A DNA stretch of 64,000 nucleotides from an uncultured Arenicella sp. (GCA_938045295.1 CALINO010000018.1:19391-83390); one strand, 5' to 3'. Shown: positions 28,462 through 37,929, counted from the first letter of the stretch. Made by a program: numbers and translations. The notes: a model not told the origin generated them from the letters alone.

Positions 28462-29283
28462 CTAATGGCTCAGTAGTGCGTCTTTAGCAAACCATTGATC
28501 ATTCAACCACTGATTCACGTCATCAACCTCTGAGAATAAGTGGTGCTCAATAGTAATAGTGACCTTTTTAGGGTCGCCGTGTAAGCACCGCCAGATATTG
28601 ACGTTTTCTTGATGGTAATTAATTGTAATATCAACAATCGGCGTATCAGCACTGACGTGACGTTTGATCATTTTAATACCGCCCGATCTTGGCTTTAACA
28701 AATGTTGGTAGGGTGAACCTTGTTGCGTTTGTTTGTCGTTAGTGAAACGTGTGCCTTCAGGAAACAGCAATAGAGCCCCTGATACGTCGGAGTGATTTTG
28801 CGAGGCTTTTTGAATCAGGCGCAGATCATCACTACTTCTGCCATTCTTATTCTTAGTGCCATTTCGTTGCAACCGAGGAAAGTCTAAGGCCAAACAAATC
28901 CAGCCAATGATGGGCACCCACGTCAACTCTCGCTTTACAAGAAACTTAATCATTGGCCCATTAGCGGTAATAACCTCTTGCACCAACGGTATATCAAACC
29001 AAGTTTGATGATTGCAAATAACCACCGGGTTGGGGTGTGCATTAAGTTCACCCTTAACCTCCACCTCAATGCCAACCACTTTTTTCATCCAGAAACTGTT
29101 CACTCTAACCGCACAACGATACAGCTTAGCGGTTAAGCGCTGAGAAATGGCGGTAACGGTTTTCGACGGCACCACCCAAGCAACCAATAAAATAATCAAT
29201 AAAATGATTAAGCCAGTCACCAAATTCAACGCCACCCACAACGCTGAAAGCACACTAATCACATGGTTAATCATTGCCTTCAT
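28462..29283 (-). CDS. 1-acyl-glycerol-3-phosphate acyltransferase family (PlsC-like)
   Basis: A 273-aa membrane-associated acyltransferase. One or two hydrophobic N-terminal helices (about 5-45) precede the catalytic H(X4)D motif, NHQTWFD near residue 93. The acceptor-binding LLLFPEGTRF lies near 175, and a PRSGG motif is also present. It is closest in appearance to YihG-type lysophosphatidic acid acyltransferases. OlsA, the second acyltransferase of ornithine-lipid synthesis, belongs to the same family. An OlsB-like gene sits about 3.2 kb away on the opposite strand, so the pair could serve an amino-lipid pathway. General phospholipid synthesis is equally possible. Confidence 0.85.
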   Translation of the reverse strand: MKAMINHVISVLSALWVALNLVTGLIILLIILLVAWVVPSKTVTAISQRLTAKLYRCAVRVNSFWMKKVVGIEVEVKGELNAHPNPVVICNHQTWFDIPLVQEVITANGPMIKFLVKRELTWVPIIGWICLALDFPRLQRNGTKNKNGRSSDDLRLIQKASQNHSDVSGALLLFPEGTRFTNDKQTQQGSPYQHLLKPRSGGIKMIKRHVSADTPIVDITINYHQENVNIWRCLHGDPKKVTITIEHHLFSEVDDVNQWLNDQWFAKDALLSH

Positions 29284-29307
29284 CCTTAGCTGAACAACAA
29301 CACTGCA

Positions 29308-30111
29308 TTACATAACCGCGGCGCTGAATAAAATCCAAACCGCAATAAAACTCTTCAGTTGAACGGGCGACATTAACGCCGCAACGCGTTTGGCAACAGA
29401 ACCACCAATCACCGCCGCAGGTGCGGCAAACGCCAGCACATCAACATTAATATTGGTGTGCAACCACACGTACTTTTGCACACCAAACCAAACGCAAATA
29501 GCGCTGACGCTGACCGCAACACCAATCGCCATGCGCACCGGAAAGCGCATTAATATGAGCATAACAGCCACTAACTCACCAATACCAATGGATAACCAAG
29601 CCGTTACCAAACCGCCAATAAAACTCACCAACACGGCCACCGCATTAATGCGCGTATTAAAGGCAATGGACGACTGATGCAATCGCTTAGTGCGCACAAT
29701 GTATACCGTGGTTAGCAGTATGGCGACTCCGAACAAGCCTGAAAACACTTTAAACACCCACTTCACCTGCATGGCCGACTCAGGGGTGAGCACGTATTGC
29801 CCAATCAGCAAGCCAACCACAGCGGGTACGGTAAATAAAATAATCAGCGAATAGTATTGCCGCCAATCGGCGACGTGCGTTTGATCGCCCGCTACTAATT
29901 GCTGCTTTGCAAAACGCCGCCACGCTAACATGCCCGCCGTCATACCAAAACACTGTATGGCGAAACTGGTGGCGATAATCTGCTCAGCGCCAACACCCAG
30001 CATATTAAACGCAGGCACAAATACAACACCGCCGCCCGCGCCAGTAGCATTGGCAACAATAGCCCCCAATATGGCAACAAAGAAAAATGGCCAATAACTA
30101 AAATCAATCAC
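29308..30111 (-). CDS. TSUP/TauE-SafE family membrane transporter
   Basis: A 267-aa inner-membrane protein with about eight hydrophobic segments in two similar halves. The N-terminal repeat has the typical Gly-rich GAIVANATGAGGGVVFVPA, and the second half has FIGGLVTAWLSIGIGE. The family exports or imports sulfite, sulfonates, taurine degradation products or other organic anions. The substrate cannot be told. It lies 24 bp upstream of the PlsC-like gene on the same strand. A distant paralogue is present at 43188-43940. Confidence 0.85.
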   Translation of the reverse strand: MIDFSYWPFFFVAILGAIVANATGAGGGVVFVPAFNMLGVGAEQIIATSFAIQCFGMTAGMLAWRRFAKQQLVAGDQTHVADWRQYYSLIILFTVPAVVGLLIGQYVLTPESAMQVKWVFKVFSGLFGVAILLTTVYIVRTKRLHQSSIAFNTRINAVAVLVSFIGGLVTAWLSIGIGELVAVMLILMRFPVRMAIGVAVSVSAICVWFGVQKYVWLHTNINVDVLAFAAPAAVIGGSVAKRVAALMSPVQLKSFIAVWILFSAAVM

Positions 30112-30206
30112 AGTACAGTGCCTAATGTTTGTAAAGCAAACATGAATTTATGAGAATAATAACGGCTGCTGACATTAGAAAAATTAGCGTGCTAAATCAA
30201 CTTAAT

Positions 30207-31931
30207 TTACTCGAATGAGTAAATTAATACGCCACCCACAAAGGTACTTAGAACCTTGGTATTGAGCAAATCAGTGTCGTCGTTGCTGGGGTCAGCGTCG
30301 AGCACCACTAAATCAGCCAACTTGCCAACCTCAATAGAGCCAAGTTCATGTTCTCTAAACACTTGATAAGCGGCATCAATGGTGACGGCTTTTAACGCTT
30401 GCTCACGCGAGATACGTTCAGTACGGCCAATACTTTGCCCGGCTGATGATTCACGTTGTACCGCCGACCACAGCAAACGCATTGACTGCATGGGCACCAC
30501 CGGTGAGTCTAAATGAATGGTAAACGGCAAATCTAGTTTACTGGCACTATTGGCTGGGCTGATTTGCATTACTCGTTCAGGGCCTAAGAAAATATTGCGA
30601 TGCCGATCCGCCCAATAGTACGTATGAGCACTGAAGAATGATGGCGTAACACCCAGCTTTTTCATTTTTTCCAGCTGCTTTTTACTCGCCATCTGCGCAT
30701 GAATAAGCACCACTCTAGGGTCAGCCCTTGGGTAAGCAGTTTGTGCCTGCTCCACGGCGTATAAAATATCATCAATGGCCGCATCGCCATTGCCGTGAAT
30801 GGCCAGTTGCTGACGCTGTTTAAAATAATCAGTCACTAACGCCGCCAACGTCTCTCTACTCATCAGTGGGTGGCCAGCAAACTCATCGCCGTATTCATCA
30901 GGAACAGTATGGTACGGCTGCTTTAAGTAAGCGGTATAACCTTGAATACTGCCATCAGCCACCAGCTTGATGGCGCCTATTTCGTATTTGTCACTATTGT
31001 CCTGCTTAAGCGAGGTAAGTTTGTCTGGCGTTAACGCACCGTGACGAGGCCAAAGAATAAGCCGCTGCTTTATTGCGCCTAATTTAGCCGCCCATTTCAG
31101 CCCAGATATATTGCGCCAGTCAGCCGCCCCGTTTTGCGCCATTGTCACGCCTTGCGACGCGTACTCATTTGAGGCCGCCTTCACTATTTGCACAATCTCA
31201 GGCAATGAAAAGTCCGTCGCCTTGTCTTGAAATGCAAAAATAGCATTCTCAAGTATTAGCCCGGTTAATTCGCCTTCGGCGTTTTTTTGATACTGCCCAC
31301 CGTCAGGGGGGCGCGTATTTTTATCCACGCCCAAGCGTTGTAGCGCGGCTGAATTGGCCACCCCGATATGCCCAGACACGTGCAAAATAAAAATCGGTCG
31401 CTCGCTTGATACACGATCAAGCTCTTCTTTTAGCGGGTGCCGGCCATCCACCATTTGCGTATCGTCGTAGCCAAATCCAAACAGCCAATCATGGGCGTCT
31501 TTTAATTGCGCCTCACGCTTGCGAAGCACGCTCAGCAATTCCTCGATACTGCCAATATTACCAATAGGCGGGGCATTCAAATCAGCAGCAAACTCATACA
31601 CACCGGAAGCGGGGAAATGACTGTGTGCATCAATAAAACCAGGCATTAAGGTATTGCCAGCCAGATCGTGAACACGCACATGCTTGCGCTCAGGATGCGC
31701 TTGAATTAACGCGCTTATTTCTTTGGTAGTGCCAATAGCAACAATTTTTTCACGCTCAAGCAAAACAGCTTGCGCCGTGTCGTTGGCCTCGTTTAACGTT
31801 AATACATGCCCATTAATAAACGCTTGCAATACCGGCGGCTTTGGCGGCATAAGCCAAACATAGCCAATGGCCGCCACAATTAAGCAAAGCAACAGCACGA
31901 TTTTTAGCAGCGCGAAGAGAAGCTTCTTCAA
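30207..31931 (-). CDS. Amidohydrolase family protein (YtcJ-like) with N-terminal membrane anchor
   Basis: A 574-aa metal-dependent hydrolase of the amidohydrolase-3 group. An N-terminal hydrophobic helix (about 5-27) probably anchors or exports it. After that come TLMPGFIDAHSHFPASG (first metal histidines), HVSGHIGVANS, KLVADGSIQGYTAYLKQPY, an HGNGDAAID motif and the C-terminal LGSIEVGKLADLVVLD signature. Enzymes of this group cleave amides or cyclic ureas, but the physiological substrate is generally unknown. It stands alone between a transporter and a peptidase. Confidence 0.85.
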   Translation of the reverse strand: MKKLLFALLKIVLLLCLIVAAIGYVWLMPPKPPVLQAFINGHVLTLNEANDTAQAVLLEREKIVAIGTTKEISALIQAHPERKHVRVHDLAGNTLMPGFIDAHSHFPASGVYEFAADLNAPPIGNIGSIEELLSVLRKREAQLKDAHDWLFGFGYDDTQMVDGRHPLKEELDRVSSERPIFILHVSGHIGVANSAALQRLGVDKNTRPPDGGQYQKNAEGELTGLILENAIFAFQDKATDFSLPEIVQIVKAASNEYASQGVTMAQNGAADWRNISGLKWAAKLGAIKQRLILWPRHGALTPDKLTSLKQDNSDKYEIGAIKLVADGSIQGYTAYLKQPYHTVPDEYGDEFAGHPLMSRETLAALVTDYFKQRQQLAIHGNGDAAIDDILYAVEQAQTAYPRADPRVVLIHAQMASKKQLEKMKKLGVTPSFFSAHTYYWADRHRNIFLGPERVMQISPANSASKLDLPFTIHLDSPVVPMQSMRLLWSAVQRESSAGQSIGRTERISREQALKAVTIDAAYQVFREHELGSIEVGKLADLVVLDADPSNDDTDLLNTKVLSTFVGGVLIYSFE

Positions 31932-31996
31932 TGGCCACCTCGATTAATTTGTTTTATTTATGATGCCCGACGATACCAGTTTACACTCTTATGTTG

Positions 31997-33631
31997 CTAT
32001 AAATTAGTACGCGTTTGCTTTGATTTTTCATACCATTGCTCAAAGCGAGCCACTCCATCGTCCATCATGTGGTGATTATTTCTGACTTTATTTGCCATGG
32101 CTTCCGCCGCGTCAGAATGGTGAAGCATTAATAACGCCTCAACCACAGAACGTTGCGCTGCGTAATTATTGGGCACCCTATCGTAAACACGTTGATATAA
32201 GCTAAGCGCCTTACCCCAATGTTGATTGGCGGCGTATAAGCATGCCGCCGACCATGCGGCTTCAGTTTGTTCTGGCGCCGCGTGCATTGCAATGTTGTAA
32301 CGACTCGCTGCTTCGACCAAAAACGCTTCTTGTTCTAACCGAGTGTTGGCAAACTGTATTTTTTGACGAAAAACATGGCCGCTAACAGTGTTAACAAAAG
32401 GCGCTTGTGGTGCCAGTTTCAATGCCTGATTAATCAAACCTTGCGCACGTAAAAGACTGCTTTTGTTACGTGCAAATAGGGCAATATTTGCCAAGCCCGC
32501 CAGCGCATGAGCATTGTTGAGGTTTAAACGTAATGCGCGTTCAAATAATGGCTTAGCTAACTCGGGCTTAGCTTCAGATTGCAAGAAAAATAGGCCTAAC
32601 GCGCTCATCACCTCATTAGTGCGCAACTGTTTTGCAGTCACACTGACATTAACGGCCGCAACTATCGGCCGGATGCTTTTAGCTCGTTTTTTATAGATGC
32701 CTTTTTTTAAATAACGCCGCAGCTCTGTGTCTAATTCAGAAAACGAAAGCCCAACCGCGTATTGCAGCGCCTGCTGTTCCGCCATGCCCGCTGCACTCAA
32801 ACTTAAGTATTGCCTTAGTTGCTGTTGGCGATCCGCATTACTGTGGAAATAATGAGCCATCAACCAGCCTTGCGAATAGGTTTGGTAATGACGTTTTTTC
32901 AATCGGCGGCTAACGTATTTAGCGGTTAACATTTCTTTGCTGGGCACCCAGCGCATGGTGCGCATGGCTTTAACATGGTGTTTAGCAATGCGCCCATAAA
33001 CAATACTGTCATCACGTTTGAATTGGGTATGTGCCAAATATTCAGCAAGCCCTTCGCGATACCAATAAGGCGCATTACTGTATGTGCTGTTGGCTAAAAC
33101 ATAATGCGTGTACTCGTGAAGTAATGCGGCATGGTTTTGGCTTGTCTTAACATAACGCAGCACGCAATAAGGGCCATTAATACTGTCGCGAAAGAAACCA
33201 GAGGTTTTTCTTAATTGTGGTGCGTGTTGAGTTAAAAAATCGTACGTAGAATCGTGCTCCGTGAGAATCAACGTGAGTGGCCGCGCCTTCTTGCGCATTT
33301 GCGCCGAGCTGAGTATTCCCGCCCCCTGCTCTATGGCTAGGTGAAACTGCCTTAAGCGCTGCACAACTTTAGCCGCTGACTCAGATTTCAAGTCTGTGAT
33401 GAATATAAAATGATCGGTTTCAAATTGGTGCCATGGTTGGCTAGTCCAAGCTTCTTTTTGTTGATGCTCTGCCGCCGCCCAAGGAACCATAAAAAGCAAA
33501 CCGAGTATCAACACAACTGGCACGGCAAACAGCCGATGGATCTTGTTTTTTAATACACGCGCTTTTGACAGAGCCGTGAATATAAATTCAAAAACAAACT
33601 CTAATACACACCCCAATACACATTTCGTCAT
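31997..33631 (-). CDS. Secreted gluzincin metallopeptidase-like protein with TPR repeats
   Basis: About 544 aa. The N-terminus has a long hydrophobic stretch (FAVPVVLILGLLFMVPWAAA) ending in an Ala-rich cleavage site, so it is exported. The true start may be an internal GTG near residue 26, because the first 25 residues are unusual for a signal peptide. The catalytic motif HEYTH (about 170) with a downstream EGLAEY glutamate defines a gluzincin zinc peptidase. From about residue 330 to the end are TPR-like helix pairs (GLFFLQSEAKPELAKPLFE, HALAGLANIALFARN). Such proteins are known only as uncharacterised M1/M4-like putative peptidases; substrate unknown. Confidence 0.75.
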   Translation of the reverse strand: MTKCVLGCVLEFVFEFIFTALSKARVLKNKIHRLFAVPVVLILGLLFMVPWAAAEHQQKEAWTSQPWHQFETDHFIFITDLKSESAAKVVQRLRQFHLAIEQGAGILSSAQMRKKARPLTLILTEHDSTYDFLTQHAPQLRKTSGFFRDSINGPYCVLRYVKTSQNHAALLHEYTHYVLANSTYSNAPYWYREGLAEYLAHTQFKRDDSIVYGRIAKHHVKAMRTMRWVPSKEMLTAKYVSRRLKKRHYQTYSQGWLMAHYFHSNADRQQQLRQYLSLSAAGMAEQQALQYAVGLSFSELDTELRRYLKKGIYKKRAKSIRPIVAAVNVSVTAKQLRTNEVMSALGLFFLQSEAKPELAKPLFERALRLNLNNAHALAGLANIALFARNKSSLLRAQGLINQALKLAPQAPFVNTVSGHVFRQKIQFANTRLEQEAFLVEAASRYNIAMHAAPEQTEAAWSAACLYAANQHWGKALSLYQRVYDRVPNNYAAQRSVVEALLMLHHSDAAEAMANKVRNNHHMMDDGVARFEQWYEKSKQTRTNL

Positions 33632-33771
33632 CCTACCCCCCAGTACGATTCCCCTTGTTGCTTCGTTGGTTTTATTCCTTTTGCTGCTCTTTCAACCTTC
33701 TTTTGACTTCCATTGCCATTCGCCCATATGGCTATTTATTAGCCATACTATGTAACTTGCTAATTCATTTG

Positions 33772-34668
33772 CTAAGCCACTTCTTGTAACTTAATAGTAA
33801 ATAAGTCTATCAGTGCTTCAATATTATTCAAGTTGGCGTAGTTTGGCCTAACCACAAAAGCAATGCGCCGGTGAGGCCCTGGCTCGGCCAACCTTTTTGC
33901 GTTAAGTGTTTGGCTGGAAGCCACTAATTGCTCTAACGCCATGGCCGGTATCAACGTAGACCCCATTTTTCCAATGACTAATTGAATTAAGGTACTTAAG
34001 CTGGTTGCGCTTAAGCTTTGCGCCTTTTCACTGCCCATTTTGCACGCTCTCAAGGCTTGGTCTTTTAAACAATGGCCGTCTTTAAGCAACATGAGTTTTT
34101 TGTTCTCGAGTTCTTTTGCCGTGATCACATCGGTATCACTCAAGTCATCGTCACCATGACTGATCCAGTACAGATCTTCCTGCCAGAACTCAAATGTAAG
34201 CAAGCCTTCCGTGGGGTACGGCAATGCCAATATTGCGGTATCGATTTCCCCACTGCGCACCATGTCTAACAACGGCGCGGACTGCTCTTCCACCACATTA
34301 AACTCAAAATTTGGGTGGCTTTGAGCCAATGCGGGCAACACCTTGGGCAATAAATATGGGCAGATCGTTGGAATAATGCCCACTGACATTGGGTAGCTCA
34401 ATACCGCCGCTCGGGTTTGTGACAGTTTTAATAAATCGTCAATTTGCAGCTGCACGTCTCGGGCTTTATCTAAAAATTGCTGCCCTATTGGCGTTACCAA
34501 CACTTTTTTATTGTCGCGTTCAAATACAGCAAAACCCAGCTGCTTTTCCATTTCAGCTAACGCCGTGCTCAGGGCTGACTGAGATATTGAACATTCTTCG
34601 GCCGCACGCCGAAAGTGCAATTGCTTCTCAACGGCCAAAGCATAACGAATCTGTTTCAATGAAATCAT
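33772..34668 (-). CDS. oxyR: Hydrogen peroxide-inducible genes activator OxyR
   Basis: A LysR-type regulator of about 298 aa when started at ATG 34668 (MISLKQIRYALAVEK); an upstream in-frame ATG adds 14 non-family residues. The HTH is at residues 15-60. The two peroxide-sensing cysteines, Cys200 and Cys209 (GHCLKDQALRAC), align with Cys199 and Cys208 of E. coli OxyR and have the same nine-residue spacing. It is divergent from ahpC-ahpF, its classic targets. A palindrome in the shared promoter region is a candidate OxyR site. Senses H2O2 by disulfide formation. Confidence 0.93.
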   Translation of the reverse strand: MISLKQIRYALAVEKQLHFRRAAEECSISQSALSTALAEMEKQLGFAVFERDNKKVLVTPIGQQFLDKARDVQLQIDDLLKLSQTRAAVLSYPMSVGIIPTICPYLLPKVLPALAQSHPNFEFNVVEEQSAPLLDMVRSGEIDTAILALPYPTEGLLTFEFWQEDLYWISHGDDDLSDTDVITAKELENKKLMLLKDGHCLKDQALRACKMGSEKAQSLSATSLSTLIQLVIGKMGSTLIPAMALEQLVASSQTLNAKRLAEPGPHRRIAFVVRPNYANLNNIEALIDLFTIKLQEVA

Positions 34669-34723
34669 AGGCTTACATAAACCAAAATAAAAATGATCGA
34701 TTAAATTCATTATATTCCAAAAA

Positions 34724-34755
34724 ATAGATCGTAACGATCAAATCAATCTAATTTA
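34724..34755. promoter_or_regulatory. Candidate OxyR/LysR-type operator between oxyR and ahpC
   Basis: A perfect 13-bp palindrome GATCGT-A-ACGATC (34727-34739) lies within an ATAG...AATCAATCTAA stretch. It sits in the 199-bp divergent region between oxyR and ahpC, where OxyR would be expected to bind. The full four-half-site OxyR consensus is only partly matched. Confidence 0.35.
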
Positions 34756-34867
34756 TTTACCTTGATATGTTTCGTATGATGCCCACATTGTTTATTTGAT
34801 GGGTACGTCAAGCCACCCTCAGCTAATCATTTTAACGTTAATTTTTTACATTCTTCGGAGAATAACA

Positions 34868-35431
34868 ATGGCTTTAATCAACACCCAAGTGAAACCATTC
34901 ACGGCGCAGGCATTCAAAAACGGTGAGTTTTTTGAAGTAACTGAAAAAGATATTGCTGGCAAATGGGCGGTTTTCTTTTTCTACCCAGCGGACTTCACCT
35001 TTGTGTGCCCGACAGAGCTAGGCGACTTACAAGACAAATACGCTGAGCTGCAAAGCATGGGCGTTGAAGTGTTCTCAGTCTCTACTGACACTCATTTCTC
35101 TCACAAAGCGTGGCACGACACGTCAGACACCATCGGCAAAATTGAGTACCACATGCTTGGCGACCAAAACGGCACTATTACTAACAACTTTGACGTAATG
35201 CGCCCCGGTGTTGGCCTAGCTGATCGTGCAACGTTCATCGTTGATCCAGACGGCATTATTCAAGCCATGGAAATCACGGCTGAGGGCATTGGCCGCGACG
35301 CTGACGACCTACTACGTAAAGTTAAAGCTGCTCAGTACGTTCGAGCTAACCCTGGCGAAGTTTGCCCGGCCAAATGGAAGGAAGGTGAAGAAACACTGGC
35401 TCCTTCATTAGATTTGGTTGGCAAAATCTAA
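34868..35431 (+). CDS. ahpC: Alkyl hydroperoxide reductase subunit C (peroxiredoxin)
   Basis: A 187-aa typical 2-Cys peroxiredoxin, full length. Start ATG 34868 has a GGAG site (34857-34860) and the known AhpC N-terminus; an in-frame ATG 24 codons upstream would add a hydrophobic tail not in the family. The peroxidatic Cys47 is in FTFVCPTE, and the resolving Cys166 in PGEVCPAKW. It reduces H2O2, organic peroxides and peroxynitrite and is recycled by AhpF. First gene of ahpCF, divergent from oxyR. Confidence 0.97.
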   Translation: MALINTQVKPFTAQAFKNGEFFEVTEKDIAGKWAVFFFYPADFTFVCPTELGDLQDKYAELQSMGVEVFSVSTDTHFSHKAWHDTSDTIGKIEYHMLGDQNGTITNNFDVMRPGVGLADRATFIVDPDGIIQAMEITAEGIGRDADDLLRKVKAAQYVRANPGEVCPAKWKEGEETLAPSLDLVGKI

Positions 35432-35447
35432 GCCAATAAATCACTCG

Positions 35448-35486
35448 CTGACCGGGCACTAATAAATTAATAACGTGCTCGGTTAG
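35448..35486 (+). other. Intercistronic stem-loop between ahpC and ahpF
   Basis: CTGACCGGGCAC (35448-35459) pairs along all 12 positions with GTGCTCGGTTAG (35475-35486), including two G-U pairs, with a 15-nt AT-rich loop. There is no following T-run, so it is not a simple terminator. It may stabilise the ahpC transcript or reduce read-through so that AhpC exceeds AhpF. Confidence 0.6.
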
Positions 35487-35512
35487 CACACTTATTATTG
35501 AGGAATTTGATT

Positions 35513-37102
35513 ATGTTAACGGCAGAAATTTTAAATGCACTAAAAGGCTATACGGCAAACATGACTAATGCCGTCACCTTCGTTCTACAAACGGGCGAGC
35601 ACTCAAAACGAGCTGAGTTAGTCGACTTCCTTACGCAAATCGCCTCTGTTTCAGACAAGCTTTCGATTGAAGAGCGTGATGCTGGCTTTCGTAGCCCAAT
35701 CAGCTTTTCACTGCAAACGCCTGAAGGCGACACTGGCATCCTATTTTCAGGCATCCCAAGCGGCCACGAGTTTAATAGCCTAATACTGTCGGTGCTTTGG
35801 TCTTCTGGCACTGCAATGAAGCTTGATGACACACTTAAAAATCGCATAGCGGCTCCTGTTAATGAGAAGCTGCACTTTGAAGTGTTTATCAGCCTTGACT
35901 GCCACAATTGCCCCGATGTTGTACAAGCGTTGAATCAGTTCGCCTTGATCAACCCGAGTATCACCACCGAAATGATCGACGGTGGCTTGTTTCGTAATGT
36001 AATCGAAGAGCGCGACATACAAGGCGTGCCAAGCGTCTACCTAAATGGCGAAAAATTTGCCAACGGCAAAACCGAGCTCAGCACCATGGTCGACACGTTG
36101 ATTGAGCGTTTTCCTGAAATGAAAGCGTCAAACGTTGTTGCACCTAAACTGCCCTTGCAAGACGTTACCATTATCGGTGGCGGCCCGGCAGGCGTAGCGG
36201 CCGCTATTTACAGCGCCAGAAAGGGCTTGGCCGTAACATTGGTTGCTGACGTACTCGGCGGCCAAGTAAAAGACACCATGGGCATTGAGAACCTTATCTC
36301 AGTACCCAAAACCACCGGCCCTGAACTGGTTGGCAATATGCAAGCGCACCTTGCGGATTATGAGATCACCATCAAAGAGCACGTACGTGTTCAGAGCATT
36401 GAAAAAGGCAATATTAAAACCTTGGCTCTTTCATCTGGCGAAGAAATCGACACCAAAACATTAATCATAGCCACCGGCGCACGCTGGCGAGAGCTGGGTG
36501 TGCCGGGTGAAAAAGAAAACATCGGCAATGGCGTGGCTTATTGCCCACATTGCGACGGCCCGTTTTTCAAAGGCAAAGACGTGGCGGTGATTGGCGGCGG
36601 CAACTCCGGTATTGAAGCGGCATTGGATTTAGCGGGCATTGTGAAGTCAGTCACCGTGTTCGAATTTATGCCCACATTAAAAGCCGATCAAGTGTTGGTA
36701 GATCAAGCGCAAAAACGCGACAACATCACCATATTAAAAAACGTGGCGACGAATCAGATTCATGCGCAAAACGGCAAAGTAAGTTCAATTGAATACACCG
36801 ACCGAGCCACCGAAGAAGTAACTCACCTAGAGTTAAACGGTGTGTTCGTACAAATCGGCTTAGTGCCCAACAGCCAATTTGCTGAAGGCGTGATTGAAAT
36901 GAGCCAGCACGGCGAGATTATTATTGACGAGCGTTGCAACACGTCAGAAAAAGGCATTTTCGCTTGTGGTGATGTAACAACGGTGCCGTATAAGCAAATT
37001 GTTATTTCAATGGGCGAAGGCTCTAAAGCCTCACTGGCCGCGTTTGAATACCTGCTGACTCACGATGTTGATAATAGCCAAACAGCGGAGGTTGCCGCTT
37101 AA
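35513..37102 (+). CDS. ahpF: Alkyl hydroperoxide reductase subunit F
   Basis: A 529-aa flavoprotein with the AhpF domain order. The N-terminal double-thioredoxin domain carries CHNC near residue 130. Next is the FAD-binding [17 protein letters not shown] near 220, the NAD(P)H site [15 protein letters not shown], and the redox CPHC ([11 protein letters not shown]). The start is ATG 35513 after an AGGA site. It transfers electrons from NADH to AhpC. It ends 25 bp before a strong terminator. Confidence 0.97.
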   Translation: MLTAEILNALKGYTANMTNAVTFVLQTGEHSKRAELVDFLTQIASVSDKLSIEERDAGFRSPISFSLQTPEGDTGILFSGIPSGHEFNSLILSVLWSSGTAMKLDDTLKNRIAAPVNEKLHFEVFISLDCHNCPDVVQALNQFALINPSITTEMIDGGLFRNVIEERDIQGVPSVYLNGEKFANGKTELSTMVDTLIERFPEMKASNVVAPKLPLQDVTIIGGGPAGVAAAIYSARKGLAVTLVADVLGGQVKDTMGIENLISVPKTTGPELVGNMQAHLADYEITIKEHVRVQSIEKGNIKTLALSSGEEIDTKTLIIATGARWRELGVPGEKENIGNGVAYCPHCDGPFFKGKDVAVIGGGNSGIEAALDLAGIVKSVTVFEFMPTLKADQVLVDQAQKRDNITILKNVATNQIHAQNGKVSSIEYTDRATEEVTHLELNGVFVQIGLVPNSQFAEGVIEMSQHGEIIIDERCNTSEKGIFACGDVTTVPYKQIVISMGEGSKASLAAFEYLLTHDVDNSQTAEVAA

Positions 37103-37127
37103 ACAGCATTAGCAATGAATCAATAAC

Positions 37128-37160
37128 AAAGGCCGCTGCGGGAAACCACAGCGGCCTTTT
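37128..37160 (+). terminator. Rho-independent terminator of ahpCF
   Basis: AAAGGCCGCTG (37128-37138) and CAGCGGCCTTT (37149-37159) form an 11-bp stem with a 10-nt loop, followed by a T-rich tail. Located 25 bp after the ahpF stop codon. Confidence 0.92.
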
Positions 37161-37201
37161 AAATTTTATTGCCTTAATTTACGTTAAGAGATAAAAAACG
37201 C

Positions 37202-37230
37202 TTGCGCAAATGAGAATCATTCTCTATATT
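37202..37230 (+). promoter_or_regulatory. Sigma70 promoter with embedded Fur box
   Basis: A -35 element TTGCGC (37202-37207) and a -10 element TATATT (37225-37230) are separated by exactly 17 bp. The spacer is a Fur box, AAATGAGAATCATTCTC, matching 11 of 14 positions of the 7-1-7 Fur consensus. This is a textbook iron-repressed promoter layout. A weaker Fur-like copy (8 of 14) starting GCAAATGAGA follows at 37242. No credible protein gene lies downstream before the next terminator. Confidence 0.75.
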
Positions 37231-37236
37231 AAACCT

Positions 37237-37410
37237 CAGATGCAAATGAGACACATTTACATCGAATTGAAGCTTTTAATACATTGGCAGTTTGGTTGTA
37301 TTACGGAAAAACAGACCTTAGAGGTTTCAAAGCACACTTTTCTCAAAGTGAATAATAATATTCTCGGCACATTGATCAGGCAGAACGGCACTCCTGCCTG
37401 ATCTTTTTTT
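37237..37410 (+). ncRNA. Predicted Fur-repressed small regulatory RNA (RyhB/PrrF-like role)
   Basis: A transcript of about 170 nt is predicted from the Fur-controlled promoter (start about 7 nt after the -10) to an intrinsic terminator with seven U residues. The interval carries no convincing coding frame; a 63-codon frame across it overlaps the promoter and terminator and resembles no family. An AU-rich single-stranded stretch before the terminator (AATAATAATATTC) is suited to Hfq binding. Neighbours are the peroxide-stress ahpCF operon and bacterioferritin (convergent). Iron-sparing sRNAs in other bacteria (RyhB, PrrF, NrrF) have this promoter logic, but I cannot show sequence homology to them. 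Targets unknown. Confidence 0.6.
37374..37410 (+). terminator. Rho-independent terminator of the predicted sRNA
   Basis: GATCAGGCAG (37374-37383) and CTGCCTGATC (37394-37403) form a perfect 10-bp stem with a 10-nt loop, followed by seven T residues. Confidence 0.9.
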
Positions 37411-37464
37411 ACCCACACTTTTGTGTGAGCGCTACCTCTTATTTAAATCCAAACCATCTTAGAT

Positions 37465-37929
37465 CTACATCATTGATTGCAAGTAATTCTGCTCGCCTAC
37501 TTTTTCAAATAGTTCGATTTGCGTTTCCAGCCAGTCATAATGCTCTTCTTCGTTTTCGAGTATCGATGCGAATAAATCTCGAGTAACATAGTCACGCACT
37601 TTTTCACAGTGCTCTACCGCGTCTCGGTAAACAGGGATTGCTTCGGCTTCTAAGCGCAAATCGCATTGCAACATTTCTAATACATTTTGCCCAATGTAGA
37701 GTTTGCCTAAATCTTGCAGATTAGGCAGCCCTTCAAGCATAAGTATGCGCTCAATCAACATGTCGGCATGCTTCATTTCGTCAATTGATTCTTCATACTC
37801 TTTTTCATTAAGCTTTTCCAAACCCCAGTTTTTGTACATACGAGCATGTAAAAAATACTGGTTGATCGCCGTAAGTTCCAGCTTAAGTGCTTGATTCAGC
37901 AGCTCAATAACACCGTCTTGCGCTTTCAT
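37465..37929 (-). CDS. bfr: Bacterioferritin
   Basis: A 154-aa haem-containing ferritin subunit. The ferroxidase ligands Glu18, Glu51, His54, Glu94, Glu127 and His130 are all at canonical positions, and the haem ligand is Met52. Twenty-four subunits with twelve haems store iron as a ferric mineral. It is convergent with the Fur-controlled sRNA, and a Fur box lies about 105 bp before its start codon. No bfd (ferredoxin partner) gene is adjacent. Iron-dependent control is likely. Confidence 0.96.
   Translation of the reverse strand: MKAQDGVIELLNQALKLELTAINQYFLHARMYKNWGLEKLNEKEYEESIDEMKHADMLIERILMLEGLPNLQDLGKLYIGQNVLEMLQCDLRLEAEAIPVYRDAVEHCEKVRDYVTRDLFASILENEEEHYDWLETQIELFEKVGEQNYLQSMM

Noticed and set aside
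37210..37401. 63-codon open frame between ahpF and bfr
   Set aside because: It begins inside the Fur-box promoter spacer and ends within the terminator hairpin, has no ribosome site and resembles no family. The non-coding RNA reading explains the region better.
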